A DNA stretch of 64,000 nucleotides from Cunninghamia lanceolata (taxonomy: Eukaryota; Streptophyta; Pinopsida; Cupressales; Cupressaceae), in the NCBI GenBank assembly GCA_027924645.1, contig BSBN01000297.1, positions 5,146,001 through 5,210,000 of the forward strand. Direction: 5' to 3'. Position numbers and translations under genes: made by a program. Below are positions 34,941 to 46,731 of this stretch, in pieces; position 1 is the first letter of the stretch; the number at the start of each line of letters is the position of its first letter. The notes under the pieces were generated by a model. The model did no database searches. It saw nothing but the letters and a program-made list of their open reading frames with translations, and was not told where the DNA came from.

Positions 34941-35075
34941 ACAACTTTTTCCACTACCAACCAAGTGGAATATGTTACCTTTTGTTTGAGTACCAAATGT
35001 AATTTTTGTTCCAAAACATTCAAAGATCTTACAATTTCCATTTTTGAATCAAAGATCATAGCCTTTGTCCACAAA

Positions 35076-35330
35076 CTACCCAACACTAAGAAGATTGTGC
35101 TTCAGACCTTCACCATATAGTACATCACTGGTTTTGTTCTTTGCATCAAAAGAAATAGTTCCTCTGCCTTTGATTCTACCAGCAGAATTATCACCAAATT
35201 TTACAACTCCTTCATATCTTTCCAGATCTATGAACTTATTTTTGTCACCAATCCTATGGTGGGAGAATCCACTACCAATGACCCATTCATCCTTTTCTTC
35301 AACTTGGGTAGCCAGAGCTCTTTCTACCAT
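35076..35330 (-). pseudogene. C1 aspartic protease with lost catalytic Asp
   Basis: The usual copia active-site block D-S-G-C-S-H-H-M reads G-S-G-F-S-H-H-R here (near 35262-35290). The catalytic Asp is Gly, so the protease is dead. The following blocks VVKFGDNSAGRIKGRGTI and GLKHNLLSVG are intact. Confidence 0.82.
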
Positions 35331-35399
35331 TTTATGATTGACAGATTCAATGGATATTGGATCTTCTTACTTGATGGCAATAAACACCTAGTCACTTTC

Positions 35400-36387
35400 G
35401 GATTTGTTTCATGTCTTCGATTCATCATATGTTACTCCTTCATCATCATCAACTTCATGAACATAGTAACATTTCTTTTGAAATTTTGATCTATTTGGAT
35501 TAGTCCTTAAAAAAATTTCTAGACACCTTGAAGCAAAATGACCAATCTTGTTGCAATTGAAATATTTGAAGGGCAATTTTCCTTCATACTTACCAGATCC
35601 TCTTGGCAGTCTTTTTGTAATAAGGGCTTCAAGTTGAGCAACTTCTACCTCATCTTCTTCCAGATATTTTCTTGCTTTTTCATACCATGGTAGTTTATTT
35701 GAGGATTTTTCTCTTGGATCATACCTTTGTTTGCCTTTTACAAAGGCACTAGCTTTGAATACAGATTCAGTCTTGGGGGGTGCATCTCCAAACTTAGCCA
35801 ATTCAAATGCAACTAATTTTCCAACCAATTGATCTCTTGTGATATTTGATAAAGATCTGAATTCTTCAATAGTAGCAACCTTGTGTTTTTAAGCAGGAGG
35901 TAGGGATCTGAGAACTTTGGCAACAATCTCATCTTCATCCAAGGTTCCACCAGTACACCTAATGCCACAAACAAGCTCATTTACTTTTGGCATAAATGTA
36001 GTGATATTCTCATCTTCATTCATCTTCAGGTTTTTGAATTTTCCTTTCAGACTCTATAGCTTGGCACATTTAACATATTTGTCTTCTTCATGCAGAAGTT
36101 CCAGTTTTGACCAAATCTCATATGCAATTTTTAAATCCATAACATTTGTCAGCTCTAAATTAGATAAGGCACTTAGTAAGGCTTCTTTAGCTTTAAGATT
36201 ATCTACAGATTTCATCTACAGTTGTCAGACCATTCTTTGGAGGAACATACTTCTTTGTAGTGATGGTCCAATATTGCATTCCCATACATTGCAAGTGACA
36301 TTCCATGTAGCTTTTCCAAAGAGTGTAATTAGTTCCATCAAACCTTAGACTATCCTTCTTGTAGGAAGACATCCTAGATCTCCTCAA
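35400..36387 (-). pseudogene. gag: C1 gag (broken, zinc knuckle damaged)
   Basis: Starts at 36387 with SLRFDGTNYTLWKSYMECHL, the typical N-terminus of copia gag (UBN2-like). Further down, the single zinc knuckle reads Y-F-N-C-N-K-I-G-H-F-A-S-R-C near 35520-35570; the first Cys of C-x2-C-x4-H-x4-C has become Tyr. Several stops lie between. Confidence 0.82.
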
Positions 36388-36410
36388 GAAATTAAGCTCT
36401 TCTAGAGGAA

Positions 36411-36428
36411 CTTAGCTCTAATACCAAT
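36411..36428 (-). other. C1 primer binding site (initiator Met tRNA type)
   Basis: Minus strand ATTGGTATTAGAGCTAAG directly after the 5' LTR; TGGTATCAGAGC is the standard copia site for initiator tRNA-Met, with one change here. Confidence 0.85.
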
Positions 36429-37818
36429 TGTTGGTTTTATGACAGACAACTAAGAGGGGGGTGAATTAGTTGTCACAAAACTTTATTTTCTTCAAACACT
36501 TAAATCCTTCTTATATTTCTATAGCATAATAATGATTCAATCATGTAAGTACAATGCAATAACTCAAGAGTAGAAACACATTAACACATATGACACCAAG
36601 ATTTTAACATGGAAAACTTAGTTAAGGGAAAAATGATAGGGTGACTAACCCAAGATTGTATTCTCTGTTAAAAGAATAAGAAGAAAAAAATGGCACTTGC
36701 CAATTAGGGCTCACTGCTTGAGCACACTGCTCATGAGAGGCCCACTGCCTACAGGAGACACACTATCTATAGAAAATTAATATAAATATTACATACTTGA
36801 ACTGGAGATTAGCATCTTCACCATGCTCGAGATAGTTTCATTTAAGCTCAACACTTCTACTCTACTTTTCGCTCTTCTCCTCTCTACCACTCTCTCATCT
36901 TGACCAAAATACTTTGAAATGACTTCATAAATCTTATTTATACAAGACATCAACTTTGGGATAATCATCAAAGTCGGCACAACATACTTTATTTTATTAT
37001 AGAGTAGTTACAAAAATACACCTTAATTTGTTACAAAGACTTCATGCGTATCACCACACTATCGGCCACACATATATGGGACTTCAATCTTCTTTGAGGA
37101 ACACGCCATGCTTCACAGAACATCTTCAAGATCATCTGCAAGATGTGTAAAATATCTGATTGGCCATGATTAGGAAGAACACCATCACCTGAGAGTAAAT
37201 CTTCAATTACAAGCTTAATCTTTAATGTGGACCACCAACACTAACTAGACACAATCTAGAGACCCTCACAAGCTTACCTAAATCACCAATAACATCCACA
37301 CCACTTCTGCTTACTAAAATCATTCGCATCTTCATCCAGAACCTCAAGAACACAGTATGTCATCGCTGTCACTTTAGAATAAATGCTTGTGAACCTCCAA
37401 ACCATGAACCAATTGAGTTGTCAATTCATATTGGCTTCCTAAACATTCCACCAAATCCATAGAACAAGATATTTCATTTCCAGATCTCACCAGACCTATT
37501 TGTGTCACTCTATCACCTCTGAATAGCTGCCAGAACCAATTTTACTCATATGGCCATAACTTCTCCAAATCTTCATGCGGACCTCTCAAATCTTGACCGG
37601 ATCATCTTTAGACACATATTTACAAACCCTTTGATGCACATTCTCTGATCTTCATCTAGATGGGATCTTCAGTTCATAGAACTTCACTGTCTTCACTATT
37701 TCTAATAGGACTAATTTTCTCAATATCCTCAGTACATAGCTCATCCATTCCTTGACATCAATGCAATAGGAGTATGTTGACATCAATGACAACACCGGTT
37801 AGGTCCATACTTGCAACA
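36429..37818 (-). repeat. C1 5' LTR (1390 bp)
   Basis: Begins TGTTGGTTTTAT, ends CTTGCAACA, and matches 30517-31882 at about 93-95% by eye. It has about 24 bases not seen in the 3' LTR, near 37760-37780. Confidence 0.92.
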
Positions 37819-38421
37819 AAAGTGACATGGCAGGTTATCATGCAAGGTGAAAGTAATGAGTAGAAAGAGGCAAGATTTGAGGAGTTTAGCCATGACAACA
37901 TTATTTCAGCCTTCTTAGATTCTTTGCAAAAAGAAGAAGAAGACAATGCAATTCAAAATCATATGCTTGTCCTACAAGAACAATAGTTCAACCCAAAGCT
38001 TTCAGAAGGATGTCCAATTAGACATGTAGCTCAAATCAAATACAACAGAGTCTCACAGGTTGTGCTTGCACCCAAGTATGAAGTTGCAGCTAAAGAACAA
38101 TAGTTTCATCTTACCTATATACCTCAAAGCATCAACATGTGTGATCATTCTGATAAACTAATTTTCAATCTCCAAGAGATATTGCAGCAGTTGATCTTGA
38201 AATTGTCAGTTTTCTACATTTTGTTAGCTGCCCAAAGACATGAAAAGCACCCCAGGTTGGTTAGAAAAGGAAGATATTTTACAGAACTAGTTAATGTCTT
38301 TATTTAGCTAGCCTGATCCATTTATTAGCTATAGGTAGGTAGGCATTTCAATTCAGTTGTTTTCCAAGAAGTGCAGTTGCACAATTGTGGGCCCTGTCTT
38401 AAACAGTGCCATGGTAGTTAT
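37819..38421 (+). pseudogene. H element coding remnant, continued after C1
   Basis: Continues in frame from 30516: charged helix-like sequence (FEEFSHDNIISAFLDSLQKEEE, 37878-37942), then HVAQIKYNRVSQVVLAPKYE (38020-38085) and LIFNLQEILQQLILKLSVF (38160-38215). Stops are TAG at likely Gln codons. Coding likeness fades by about 38310; the rest up to C2 is non-coding. Confidence 0.4.
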
Positions 38422-39338
38422 TGTTGGAATAAGGTTCCATTAACCTTATAAATCCCAATATTGTATTTATTCCATTTATTCTATGTAATTTGTAATTATC
38501 CATGAGGAGATGTACTAGTTTCACTGGCAGAGGTAATTTTAGAGTAACCGGAGGTAATTACAGAGTGACTTTTACTATTGGAAAATGTAAAAACTCAAAG
38601 TAAATGAGGGTAGGCATGCTCCCTTAAGGAATCTACTATTTTTGGCATGTATGACAACTATCATAATGTTTGGTAAGTGAATCTATGACAGCTGCAAGTT
38701 GTCATAAGAATCGGAGATTCTATGATGCATATGCCAGATATGTTAGTTGTATATTTGTTATATTTAGCCCAAGGTTCCTATCTTGGAAAAATACTCTTTT
38801 GTGGAATCTATGATGGTTATGACGTGTCATAAGATGCTATAAGATGCCAGATTTAGTCTTGGGAACCCAACCTTTGCATGGTTGTTTTTGGACAAGTGTA
38901 AGATGCTTGTAAGATGGTAATTAATGTTTACAGGTTGGAGAATCTTAGGAGAGAGAAGGTGAATGCCTAGAATGGAGTGGAAAAAGTTTTTATAAGTATT
39001 TCCCATGTATTTGTTGCTACAATATAGATTTTAGGTACTCAAGTGCTGCTGGAATACTGTTAGATTGAAGACTTGTGGAGAGAGTTGTGTAGTTGATGTA
39101 TTGTACAATGTTGTTGAGATTAATACAAACTTGTGCCTCTTTCCTGGTGGAGTTTTTTACCTACAAGGGTTTTCTCCATGTAAACACTATGTCATTGTGT
39201 TGAGTTCATGTTTGACATATTTTCTGTAGTGGGTTTTATGTTTTGTTACAATCTCCATTGTTAATACACGCTTAAAGATTGCTGAAATTTATCTTGAATC
39301 AGATTTCTATTGAAGTAGTGTTGCTTTCATTTCTAACA
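38422..39338 (+). repeat. C2 5' LTR (917 bp)
   Basis: Starts TGTTGGAATAAGG and ends TTTCTAACA. A TATA-like word (TTTATAAGTA) is near 38990. The matching 3' LTR starts at 43489. Confidence 0.92.
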
Positions 39339-39340
39339 TT

Positions 39341-39360
39341 TGGTATAAGAGCCTAGCTAG
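39341..39360 (+). other. C2 primer binding site (initiator Met tRNA type)
   Basis: TGGTATAAGAGCCTAGCTAG two bases after the LTR; close to the standard TGGTATCAGAGC. Confidence 0.85.
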
Positions 39361-39412
39361 CTTTGACTCTTGGGTGGTAGTGTGGAAGCTGTAGCTATAG
39401 TGGGAGATTTGG

Positions 39413-40293
39413 TTGTGTTTATTTTGCAGATCTTATGTTGTTATTAAGGCTGCATCCTCCATTGCATCAACCTCTCAAATGGACATTGAGAAGTTCAATG
39501 GAACGAGGTATGAGTTGTGGAAGCTAAAAATAGAAGATTTGTTGGAAGAAAGAAACCAACGGTTGGCTATTCAAAAAGAGAAGAAACCTAATGATGTGTC
39601 TCAAAATTAATGGGATAGACTGGATAAGAAGGCATGGGGAACCATCTATTTGTGTTGTTCAGATTCTATGCTACTGAATGTTGCAAAGGAAGAGACCACA
39701 TAAAAATTGTGGAATCAGTTGGGTGAGATCTATCAAGCCAAGAGTATGATAAATAAACTTTATTTAAAAAGAAAATTGTTTTCCATGAAAATGTGAGAAG
39801 GTGAATTAGTTGCAGAGCATTTAGATTCTTTTAATTTGTTGTTGAGTCAGCTTGATTCAATAGATGTTGAAGTTAGCGAGGAAGATAAATGTATCTTACT
39901 TCTTTGTTCTTTACCTAAGTCTTGGGAGAATGTTATCCTTGCTATGACTGCTAACCTTATGGATTCGAAGTTGGATGCTCTTGTTTGAGTGCTACTGTCA
40001 CAATAATTGAGGAAGAAGAGTTCAAATAGTCTAGGGATGCTCTCAGTGTTAGGGGAAGGTCTAAGGAAAGGGGACCTAAAGGAGATCAGAAAGGGGCTAA
40101 GGACAAGTCCAAGGGCTAGTCTAAAACTCCTAGTAAAAAGAACAGAGTTAAGTGTTGGAACTGTAGTAAAAGGGGACATGTGAAGAAGGAGTGCAGAAAT
40201 CCCAAGAAACAGTGGGAGAGTGCTTTAGATAAGTCCTTGAATGTAGGTGAAGATGTTTTACTTTCTACATGTAATGTTGTTTCTAATGATCAC
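39413..40293 (+). pseudogene. gag: C2 gag (broken)
   Basis: MDIEKFNGTRYELWKLKIEDLL from 39479 is a typical copia gag start. Blocks LWNQLGEIYQAKS, LFSMKM-EGELVAEHLDSFN and LLLCSLPKSWEN follow, then, after a frame change near 39990, the intact zinc knuckle C-x2-C-x4-H-x4-C (CWNCSKRGHVKKEC, 40153-40194). It is interrupted by TAA, TGA and TAG codons. Confidence 0.88.
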
Positions 40294-40296
40294 TAG

Positions 40297-40614
40297 TTGT
40301 TTGACTCAGGATGCTCATTTCATATGACCCCGCATAAGGAATGGTTCTCCACATATGAAGAATATGATGGAGGTAATATCTACCTTGGTGACAACTCTTC
40401 ATATCTGATTGTTGGGAAAGGAAAGGTATTGTTGTGTTTCAGTGATGGGAGGATTAAAACCCTCTCTGGTGTTTTGTAAGTTCCTGGATTAGCTAGAAAT
40501 CTAATTTTAGTTTCGAAGTTGAATGATTTAGGAATGCATGTGACATTTGACAGGCAGGGCTGCAGATTGGTGAGAGGGAACTTGGTGGTAGCGTAAGGAA
40601 AGACATTCAAGAAA
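40297..40614 (+). pseudogene. C2 protease
   Basis: FDSGCSFHMTP at about 40300 keeps the catalytic D-S-G, followed by GGNIYLGDNSSYLIVGKGKV and VPGLARNLILVSKL. A TAG at the likely Tyr/Gln position of the VL-x-VPGL block and one at 40594 break the frame. Confidence 0.85.
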
Positions 40615-41760
40615 TTGTTTAAGCTTGAAGCCACTATAGTTTGTAATGCCTCTTATGTTTCTAAGGCTTCTAAAAACACTTGTATGTTGTGGCACCGCAG
40701 ATTGGGCCACACAAGCAATAATGTATTAAAAATCATTAAGAATAAAAATTTGTTGGATGGTTTATCCTATTCTGATGAGCACTTTGATTTCTATGAGCAT
40801 TGTGTGTTTGGTAAACAAAATAGAAAATCATTTCCTTCAGAAAGCAATAGAGCAAAAGAGAAGTTAGAAATTATTCATACGGATGTGTTTGGACCTGTGG
40901 ATAATGAATCTATCAGAAAATCTCATTATTTTGTAACCTTCATTGATGATGTATCCAGATTTACATGGATTTATTTTATGAAGCATAAATATGAAGTTTT
41001 CACTAAGTTTAAGGAATTCAAAGTCTTAGTAGAGAACCAATCAGGTTTAAAGATAAAAATATTAAGATCTGACAATGGAGGGGAATATTGCTCTAAGGAA
41101 TTTGATGAGTTTTGCAAGCATGCATGTATAATCAGACAAAAGACAACTTCATATACACCACAACAGAATGGTGTTGCAGAAAGGATGAATCAAACAATTA
41201 TGGAAAGGGCCAGAAGTATGCTTAGTGATTCATAATTGGATAAATGTTTTTGGGCAGAGGCTATGTGTACTACTTGCTACTTGCTAAACAGATCTCCTTA
41301 TAAGGCTCTTGATTCGACACGTTATGAAGTGTGGATAGGTAAGAAACATTTTGTTTCATATTTAAGGGTTTTGGGCTATGAGGCTTTTATTCATGTACCT
41401 AAGGAAAAGCAATCTAAGTTGGATCCAAAGGATAAAAAGTGTACATTCATTGGATATGGTGATAATGTCAAAGGTTATAAGCTTTGGAATCCATTAACCC
41501 ACATGATTATTTTTTTAGAGATGTTATTTTCAGGGAACTTAGAGCTATTTCTGAACTTGAACAGCCAAAAGAAAAAGAAGAAAAGGTAAAGAAGGTGTAC
41601 TTTGATTTAGAGAAAAAAGATGCACATCAGGAAGAACAAAATGATGGATTGGGGGTGAAGAAGAAGAAGAAGAAGAAGATTTGAGTAGTTTTGATGAAGA
41701 TGAATCTGTTGTCACAAAAGAAGTTGTTGCAGATGATCATGCAGAAGAATAAGTAGAGTC
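40615..41760 (+). pseudogene. C2 integrase
   Basis: The GAG-pre-integrase block WHRRLGHTSNNVL (40690-40730) with zinc ligands (C-x2-C partly mutated) comes first. The DDE core is then complete: HTDVFGPV, LRSDNGGEYCSKEF and PQQNGVAERMNQT (40876-41190), with a TAA at 41233. FIGYGDNVKGYKLWNP closes the domain near 41450-41490. The tail is a Lys/Glu-rich stretch with a GAAGAA microsatellite (41655-41680). Confidence 0.9.
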
Positions 41761-41845
41761 TCTTACTCCACCCTTGAGGAGATCCACAAGACAATAGAAT
41801 CTAGTTGACAGGTATAGCCCACCAGATTTCCATTGTGTATATGCT

Positions 41846-43434
41846 TTGTTGAGTACTAACAATGAACCTAGATCCTACAAGGAAGCTATTTCTGCAGATG
41901 ACAGTGAGTCTTGGCAATTAGCCATGCATGAGGAGATGATGGCTTTAGACTCTTGTAACACCTGGGATCTTCTTCATTTTCCTAAAGGAAGAAAGGCCAT
42001 AGGATGTAAGTGGGTCTTCAAGAAGAAGTTTGGAGCAAACGGGTCATTGGAGAAGTACAATGCTAGACTAGTAGCCAAGGGCTACTCCTAGAGAGAGGGA
42101 GTTGATTTTGGTGATATATTCTCTCCTGTTGCTAAATTGACTTCTATTAGATTTCTCTTATCCATTGTTGTAGCTTATGATTGGAAGATTGAGAAAATGG
42201 ATGTTGAGACTGCGTTCTTACATGGAGATCTTGAAGAAGAAATTTATATGTAACAACCTACAGGTTTTGAGGTAAAAGGAAAAGAATAATGGGTTTGCTG
42301 GTTAAAGAGGTCTCTTTATGGTCTAAAACAGTCCCCCAAAATGTGGTATCAAAAGTTTCACTCATTTGTTTTGAAATTAGGTTTTGTTAGAAGCAAGGAG
42401 GATCACTATGTTTACATTCATTGTGTTGATTATTCTATATTGGTTATTGCTTTGTATGTTGATGACATGTTTTTTAGCAATACTAAGGGTATGATGAGTG
42501 AGCTTAAAGCCTAACTTTTAGGTGCATTTGAGATTAAGGATCTTGGTGCTGCAAGGTATATTTTGGTAATGGAGATTAGGAGGGATAGAGTTAACATAAA
42601 GATTTGGTTGTCACAAAGTAAGTATGCAAATATTATTTTGTAGAGGTTTAGTTTGCAGGACTGTAACCCAGGTAGAGTTCCTTTACCCATTGGTACTAAG
42701 CTTTCATTAGATATGTGTCCAAAGACTAAGGATGATCTTGAGGATATGTCTAATGTGCCATATGCTAGTGTTGTAGGGAGTTTTATGTATGCAATAGTTT
42801 GCACTAGACCAGATATTGCCCAAGCAGTGGGAGTTTTGAGAAGATTTATGTCTAACCCTGGTAGACAACATTAGAACTATTCGAAGAGGGTGTTTAAATA
42901 TCTTGCAGGTACTCCTGATCATTGTTTGGTTTATTCTAGTACTGATAGTACTGATAAATCTTTGGACATACAGGGTTTTGTTGATACAGATTGGGCAAGT
43001 GACTTTGATAGTCGAAGGTCCACTAGTGGCTATGTGTTTACTTTGTTTGGAGGTGTAGTGAGTTGGATGAGTAAAAGGTAGCCCACAGTTGCTTTGTCCA
43101 CCATAAAAGTAGAGTATATGGCTGCTACTCATGTCTCTAAGAAGGTAGTTTGGTTGAGGAGACTATGTACAACTATTAGTTTTGATTGTAGGAACATTTA
43201 GATTGGTTGTGATAGCTAGAGTGCTATTTGTTTGGCTAAGAATCCCATGTATCATGCTCAGACTAAGCATGTTGATGTTCAGTATCACTTTGTTTGAGAG
43301 TTGGTTGCAAATGGAGAGATTGAGCTGAAGAAGATACACACTTAGGAGAATGTTGCAGATTCATTGACCAAGCCTGTGAGCATAGAGAAGTTTGTGTGGT
43401 GCAGAGAGGCCATGGGCCTTGTTTCTAGTGCCTG
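41846..43434 (+). pseudogene. pol: C2 reverse transcriptase and RNase H (broken)
   Basis: SWQLAMHEEMMALDSCNTWDL, GCKWVFKKKFG, KIEKMDVETAFLHGDLEEEIYM, SLYGLKQSPKMWYQKF, and the catalytic Y-V-D-D at 42455-42466. Then ASVVGSFMYAIVCTRPDI, GFVDTDWASDFDSRRSTSGYVF, and the RNase H end TKHVDVQYHFV / NVADSLTKPVSIEKF. Stops are mostly TAG replacing Gln or Trp. The terminal TGA is near 43434. Confidence 0.92.
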
Positions 43435-43477
43435 ATTTTTTTTATTTCCTATGGGTTAATTTACAATGTATAATGTC

Positions 43478-43488
43478 AAGTGGGAGAA
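43478..43488 (+). other. C2 polypurine tract
   Basis: AAGTGGGAGAA directly before the 3' LTR start at 43489. Confidence 0.8.
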
Positions 43489-43933
43489 TGTTGGGATAAG
43501 GTGCAATTAACCTTGTAAATCCCAATATTGTATTTATTCTATTTATTATATGTAATTTGTAATTATCCATGAGGAGATGTACTAGTTTCACTAGTAGGGG
43601 TAATTTCAAATTAACTGGAGGTAATTACGAAGTGACTTTTACTATTGGCAAATGTAAAAACTCAAAGTAAATGAGGGTAGGCATGCTCCCTTGAGGAATC
43701 TACTATTTTTGGCATATATGACAATTGTCATAATGTTTGGTAAGTGAATCTATGACTGCTGCAAGTTGTCACAAGACTCTAAGATTCTATGACGCATATA
43801 ATGGATATGTTAGTTGTATATTTGCTATATTTAGCCCAAGGTTCCTATCTTGGAAAGATACTCTTTTGTGGAATCTATGATAGTTATGACGCATCATAAG
43901 ATGATGTAAAAGGCTAGATTTAGTCTTGGGCAC
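43489..43933 (+). repeat. C2 3' LTR, first part
   Basis: Begins TGTTGGGATAAGG and aligns with 38422-38870. Ends with GGCAC, the target duplication of SL (43929-43933). Confidence 0.9.
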
Positions 43934-46731
43934 TATTGATGATGATGTTAGTCAGATACAAACATAGAATAAAAGTAACACAACAACCATTTATTCATTT
44001 TGAAAGAAACGATAAATTCATAAAATTCATGATCCCAAATCTCTGTTAATTAGTTCATAATCTACTGACGTTACTCAGTGGTTGATGTGTGTTGCTACTA
44101 ATCATTCAAGGGCCTTATGTGCTTCAGTAATTTTTGTAAAGTTCATCAATATTTCTCCAAATATCATGTCATTTATGTCTGCTCCGCATAAATTTACTCA
44201 AATAATGTGCCTATAGGTTGATATTTGCATGATTTCTACCATTATTTGTAATTCTTTACATGATATTTTCAACACTACATGCATTTAGCTCAAATATACT
44301 AATGATTTTCAGTTATCTACAAGATGTCAGTGTATTTCTCTATTTTGCTTATTATTTATCATGATTTGTAGTTATGGAAGTGATTTCTATGAAATTAAAA
44401 CGAGAAAAGGGTTAGAGGATGAGATTCCCAAAATTACTTGACTAAGATCACTGATCCATATACATGTTCCCATACAACAATGAAGAGAAGAAAACTAGAA
44501 TCATACTTCACCAGGACATTCCACAAATCCACATGATCCAGTGCAAATATTGAAAAGGAAAAGTTGACAACAACATGCAATAAAATGAAAGCACTTCCAG
44601 TTGAACACAACATTCACCATTACATATCCAAAAATCAACTTGAAGATTATGTAAAGTTTACAATCATGATGTAATCTGAAGCTTTATCTCCATTTAGTAT
44701 GCTTTAGAACATGTACATTTACAAAGATATGAAGAAAGAACCTTGACATTTCAACAATTCAGTCCTCATTAGTCTCAATAATCTGATCCCTTCTTAATTC
44801 TACAGTAATTGGCCTTATTTTGCCAGATATTCTCTCTATATATCTCCCCCTTTATTTGGACAAGTTCTGGCCCTTTTTATAGAACAAAGGCCAGAAAATA
44901 GTTACATTGATCCAATGATCAGGATCCTCCCATAACAATCAATGATTCAGATGAACAGCATGTGCCTGCCAGTTGGCAAATTCACAGTTGGTATAGAATA
45001 TTCTAGCATCTTTGACCTAGTCCATCCGCCAGCTAGCAAACAACATATTTGACAATATCCTCCTCAGCTCTGATTCATGTTGCCTCTACGTCCACAACTC
45101 CACAACTTTTAGCTACCTCGATATAGCTCTAACATCCTTCAACAAATAGACAAGAATCAAGCATCACCATTTAAATAACCAGTAGGAAGATAAAATTACA
45201 TTAAATCATGTTGAATGTGCAAACATAGATATCGTGTTATGAATCTATGAACAATCGCATATCTTAAATGCATATACACTGTTGAAAATGGTCGGGTCAA
45301 CCATCGTTGACCAAAATCATGCTATCAGGCCTTGAAATGGCTTCAAAATCTTATAGTTTTGCCTTCCCACCTTTTTCCTTGTATCTCACATGCATATCAC
45401 CCTTGTAGATATTAGGTTATATCTTATAGACATACAAGTACAAAAATATGCAAGGAATTTGTTGTTTTTAACTTCCTATTCGCGTCCGGTGCTTGTATAT
45501 CGGCTTGCATCTTTCATTTACATATTGGTAATGTACATCAGCAAAGATACAGGCAAAAACCCTTGTATATCCCTCTTTAGACCTCAACTGTTTCATAAAC
45601 CACATTTTATCCACCTATCAGCTCCACGGCATGTATAAACACAATGTATCTTTCAATGTACATTTAGTTTTGATGCAATCATTATATCAGATTTTTAACT
45701 TTCTGAGATCCGCCTTGTATGTTTCTGAATGTATATCACTAAAACGCACATACAAAGGTGTGGAACATACAACAATAAAGCCAACTTTAATAACTTTTCA
45801 ATTCTGCGTTGTATGTTCCCATTGTATGTATCATAATGTATGTACCGAAACACACATTACACAAAACATACAAGGATCTTTCCTTATTTAATAAACGTTT
45901 CGATTACGGCTCTTGTAAATAGTCATTGGATCTTGCAATGTATGTAAGACACATACAAACATAAAAATGCACCCGGTGGACTTAATCAGATTACTGATTA
46001 TAACGTTGACTCTCTTCATTAATCAAGATATGATGATGATGTCATCATCATGGACAGGCCTCGCTAAAAAATGAAAGGATGACATCACGGTCATACCGAA
46101 GGAAATCAGGAGGCTAAGAAATATGACCCTGATATTGATGAATATCACCCCCCAAATAAGATGACATCATTGTCATGTTATATCCTTTGTAGAATGGGGA
46201 TAAGCTGACTTCATCATCATGTTAGGAAAAATTAGTCATATTAGAAAAGATGATGGGTGCTAGAGAATAGATGACCATCAGATGTCAAGCCGATCGATGA
46301 TGTCACCATCAGGGTGATTTCCTTTGTACATCAGGCTGAGATGACATCATTGTCATATTAGCGCTGGGGTGATATTTGTTAGATCAGGTGATATTTGTAA
46401 GGTGACCCCCTGCTTAGGAATATTAGGTTTGACCAGAACTTTGACTTGCCATAACTTTCCCATTTGGCCAAATTTTAGGGTGATGTAAAAGGCAAACCTA
46501 CCTAGAATTTTACACTCTTTCACATGGTAGGCTTCTTGAGGAAAGATTTAGACTTTGGAATTTGGGTTCAGACTTCAAGATCACAGATACACTTGACATT
46601 AGGCATATACATACTGATTGATGTTGTTTTACCATCACCACCCAGAGCACACAAGCAAGGGAAACAAGCCAGCAAAGTTGGGTTCCTATTTTGCTAAGGC
46701 AAAATGGGGCATGTTGTGTAACCACACAACA
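43934..46731 (-). repeat. SL 3' LTR (2798 bp)
   Basis: Matches 49586-52289. It contains a 76-bp segment (44695-44770) absent from the 5' LTR. The TATA box on the minus strand is at 44874-44881. Confidence 0.9.
45370..45960 (-). repeat. Degenerate TGTATGT/ACATACA array in the SL 3' LTR
   Basis: Words like CTTGTATGTTT, CATTGTATGTATC and ACATACAAGG recur at irregular 25-60-base intervals on both strands; the other SL LTR has the same array at 50945-51540. Nothing comparable is in the GL LTRs, where the LTR gene lies in this position. Confidence 0.5.

Larger units (their letters stand above)
30517..37818 (-). mobile_element. C1: Ty1/copia LTR retrotransposon, 7.3 kb, minus strand
   Basis: LTRs at 30517-31882 (3') and 36429-37818 (5') begin TGTTGGTTTTA and end CTTGCAACA as read on the plus strand. 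The primer binding site, gag, protease, integrase, RT, RNase H and polypurine tract are in copia order on the minus strand. Flanks GAAGT (30512-30516) and AAAGT (37819-37823) are a 5-bp target duplication with one mismatch. Coding parts are broken by stops and shifts. Confidence 0.93.

Noticed and set aside
41650..41685. GAAGAA microsatellite in C2 as a functional element
   Set aside because: It encodes the Lys/Glu-rich tail between integrase and RT, a usual low-complexity place in copia elements.
45370..45960. CRISPR-like or satellite array in the SL LTR
   Set aside because: Spacing is irregular, words vary and occur on both strands; no direct repeat with uniform spacers, and the setting is a plant retrotransposon.
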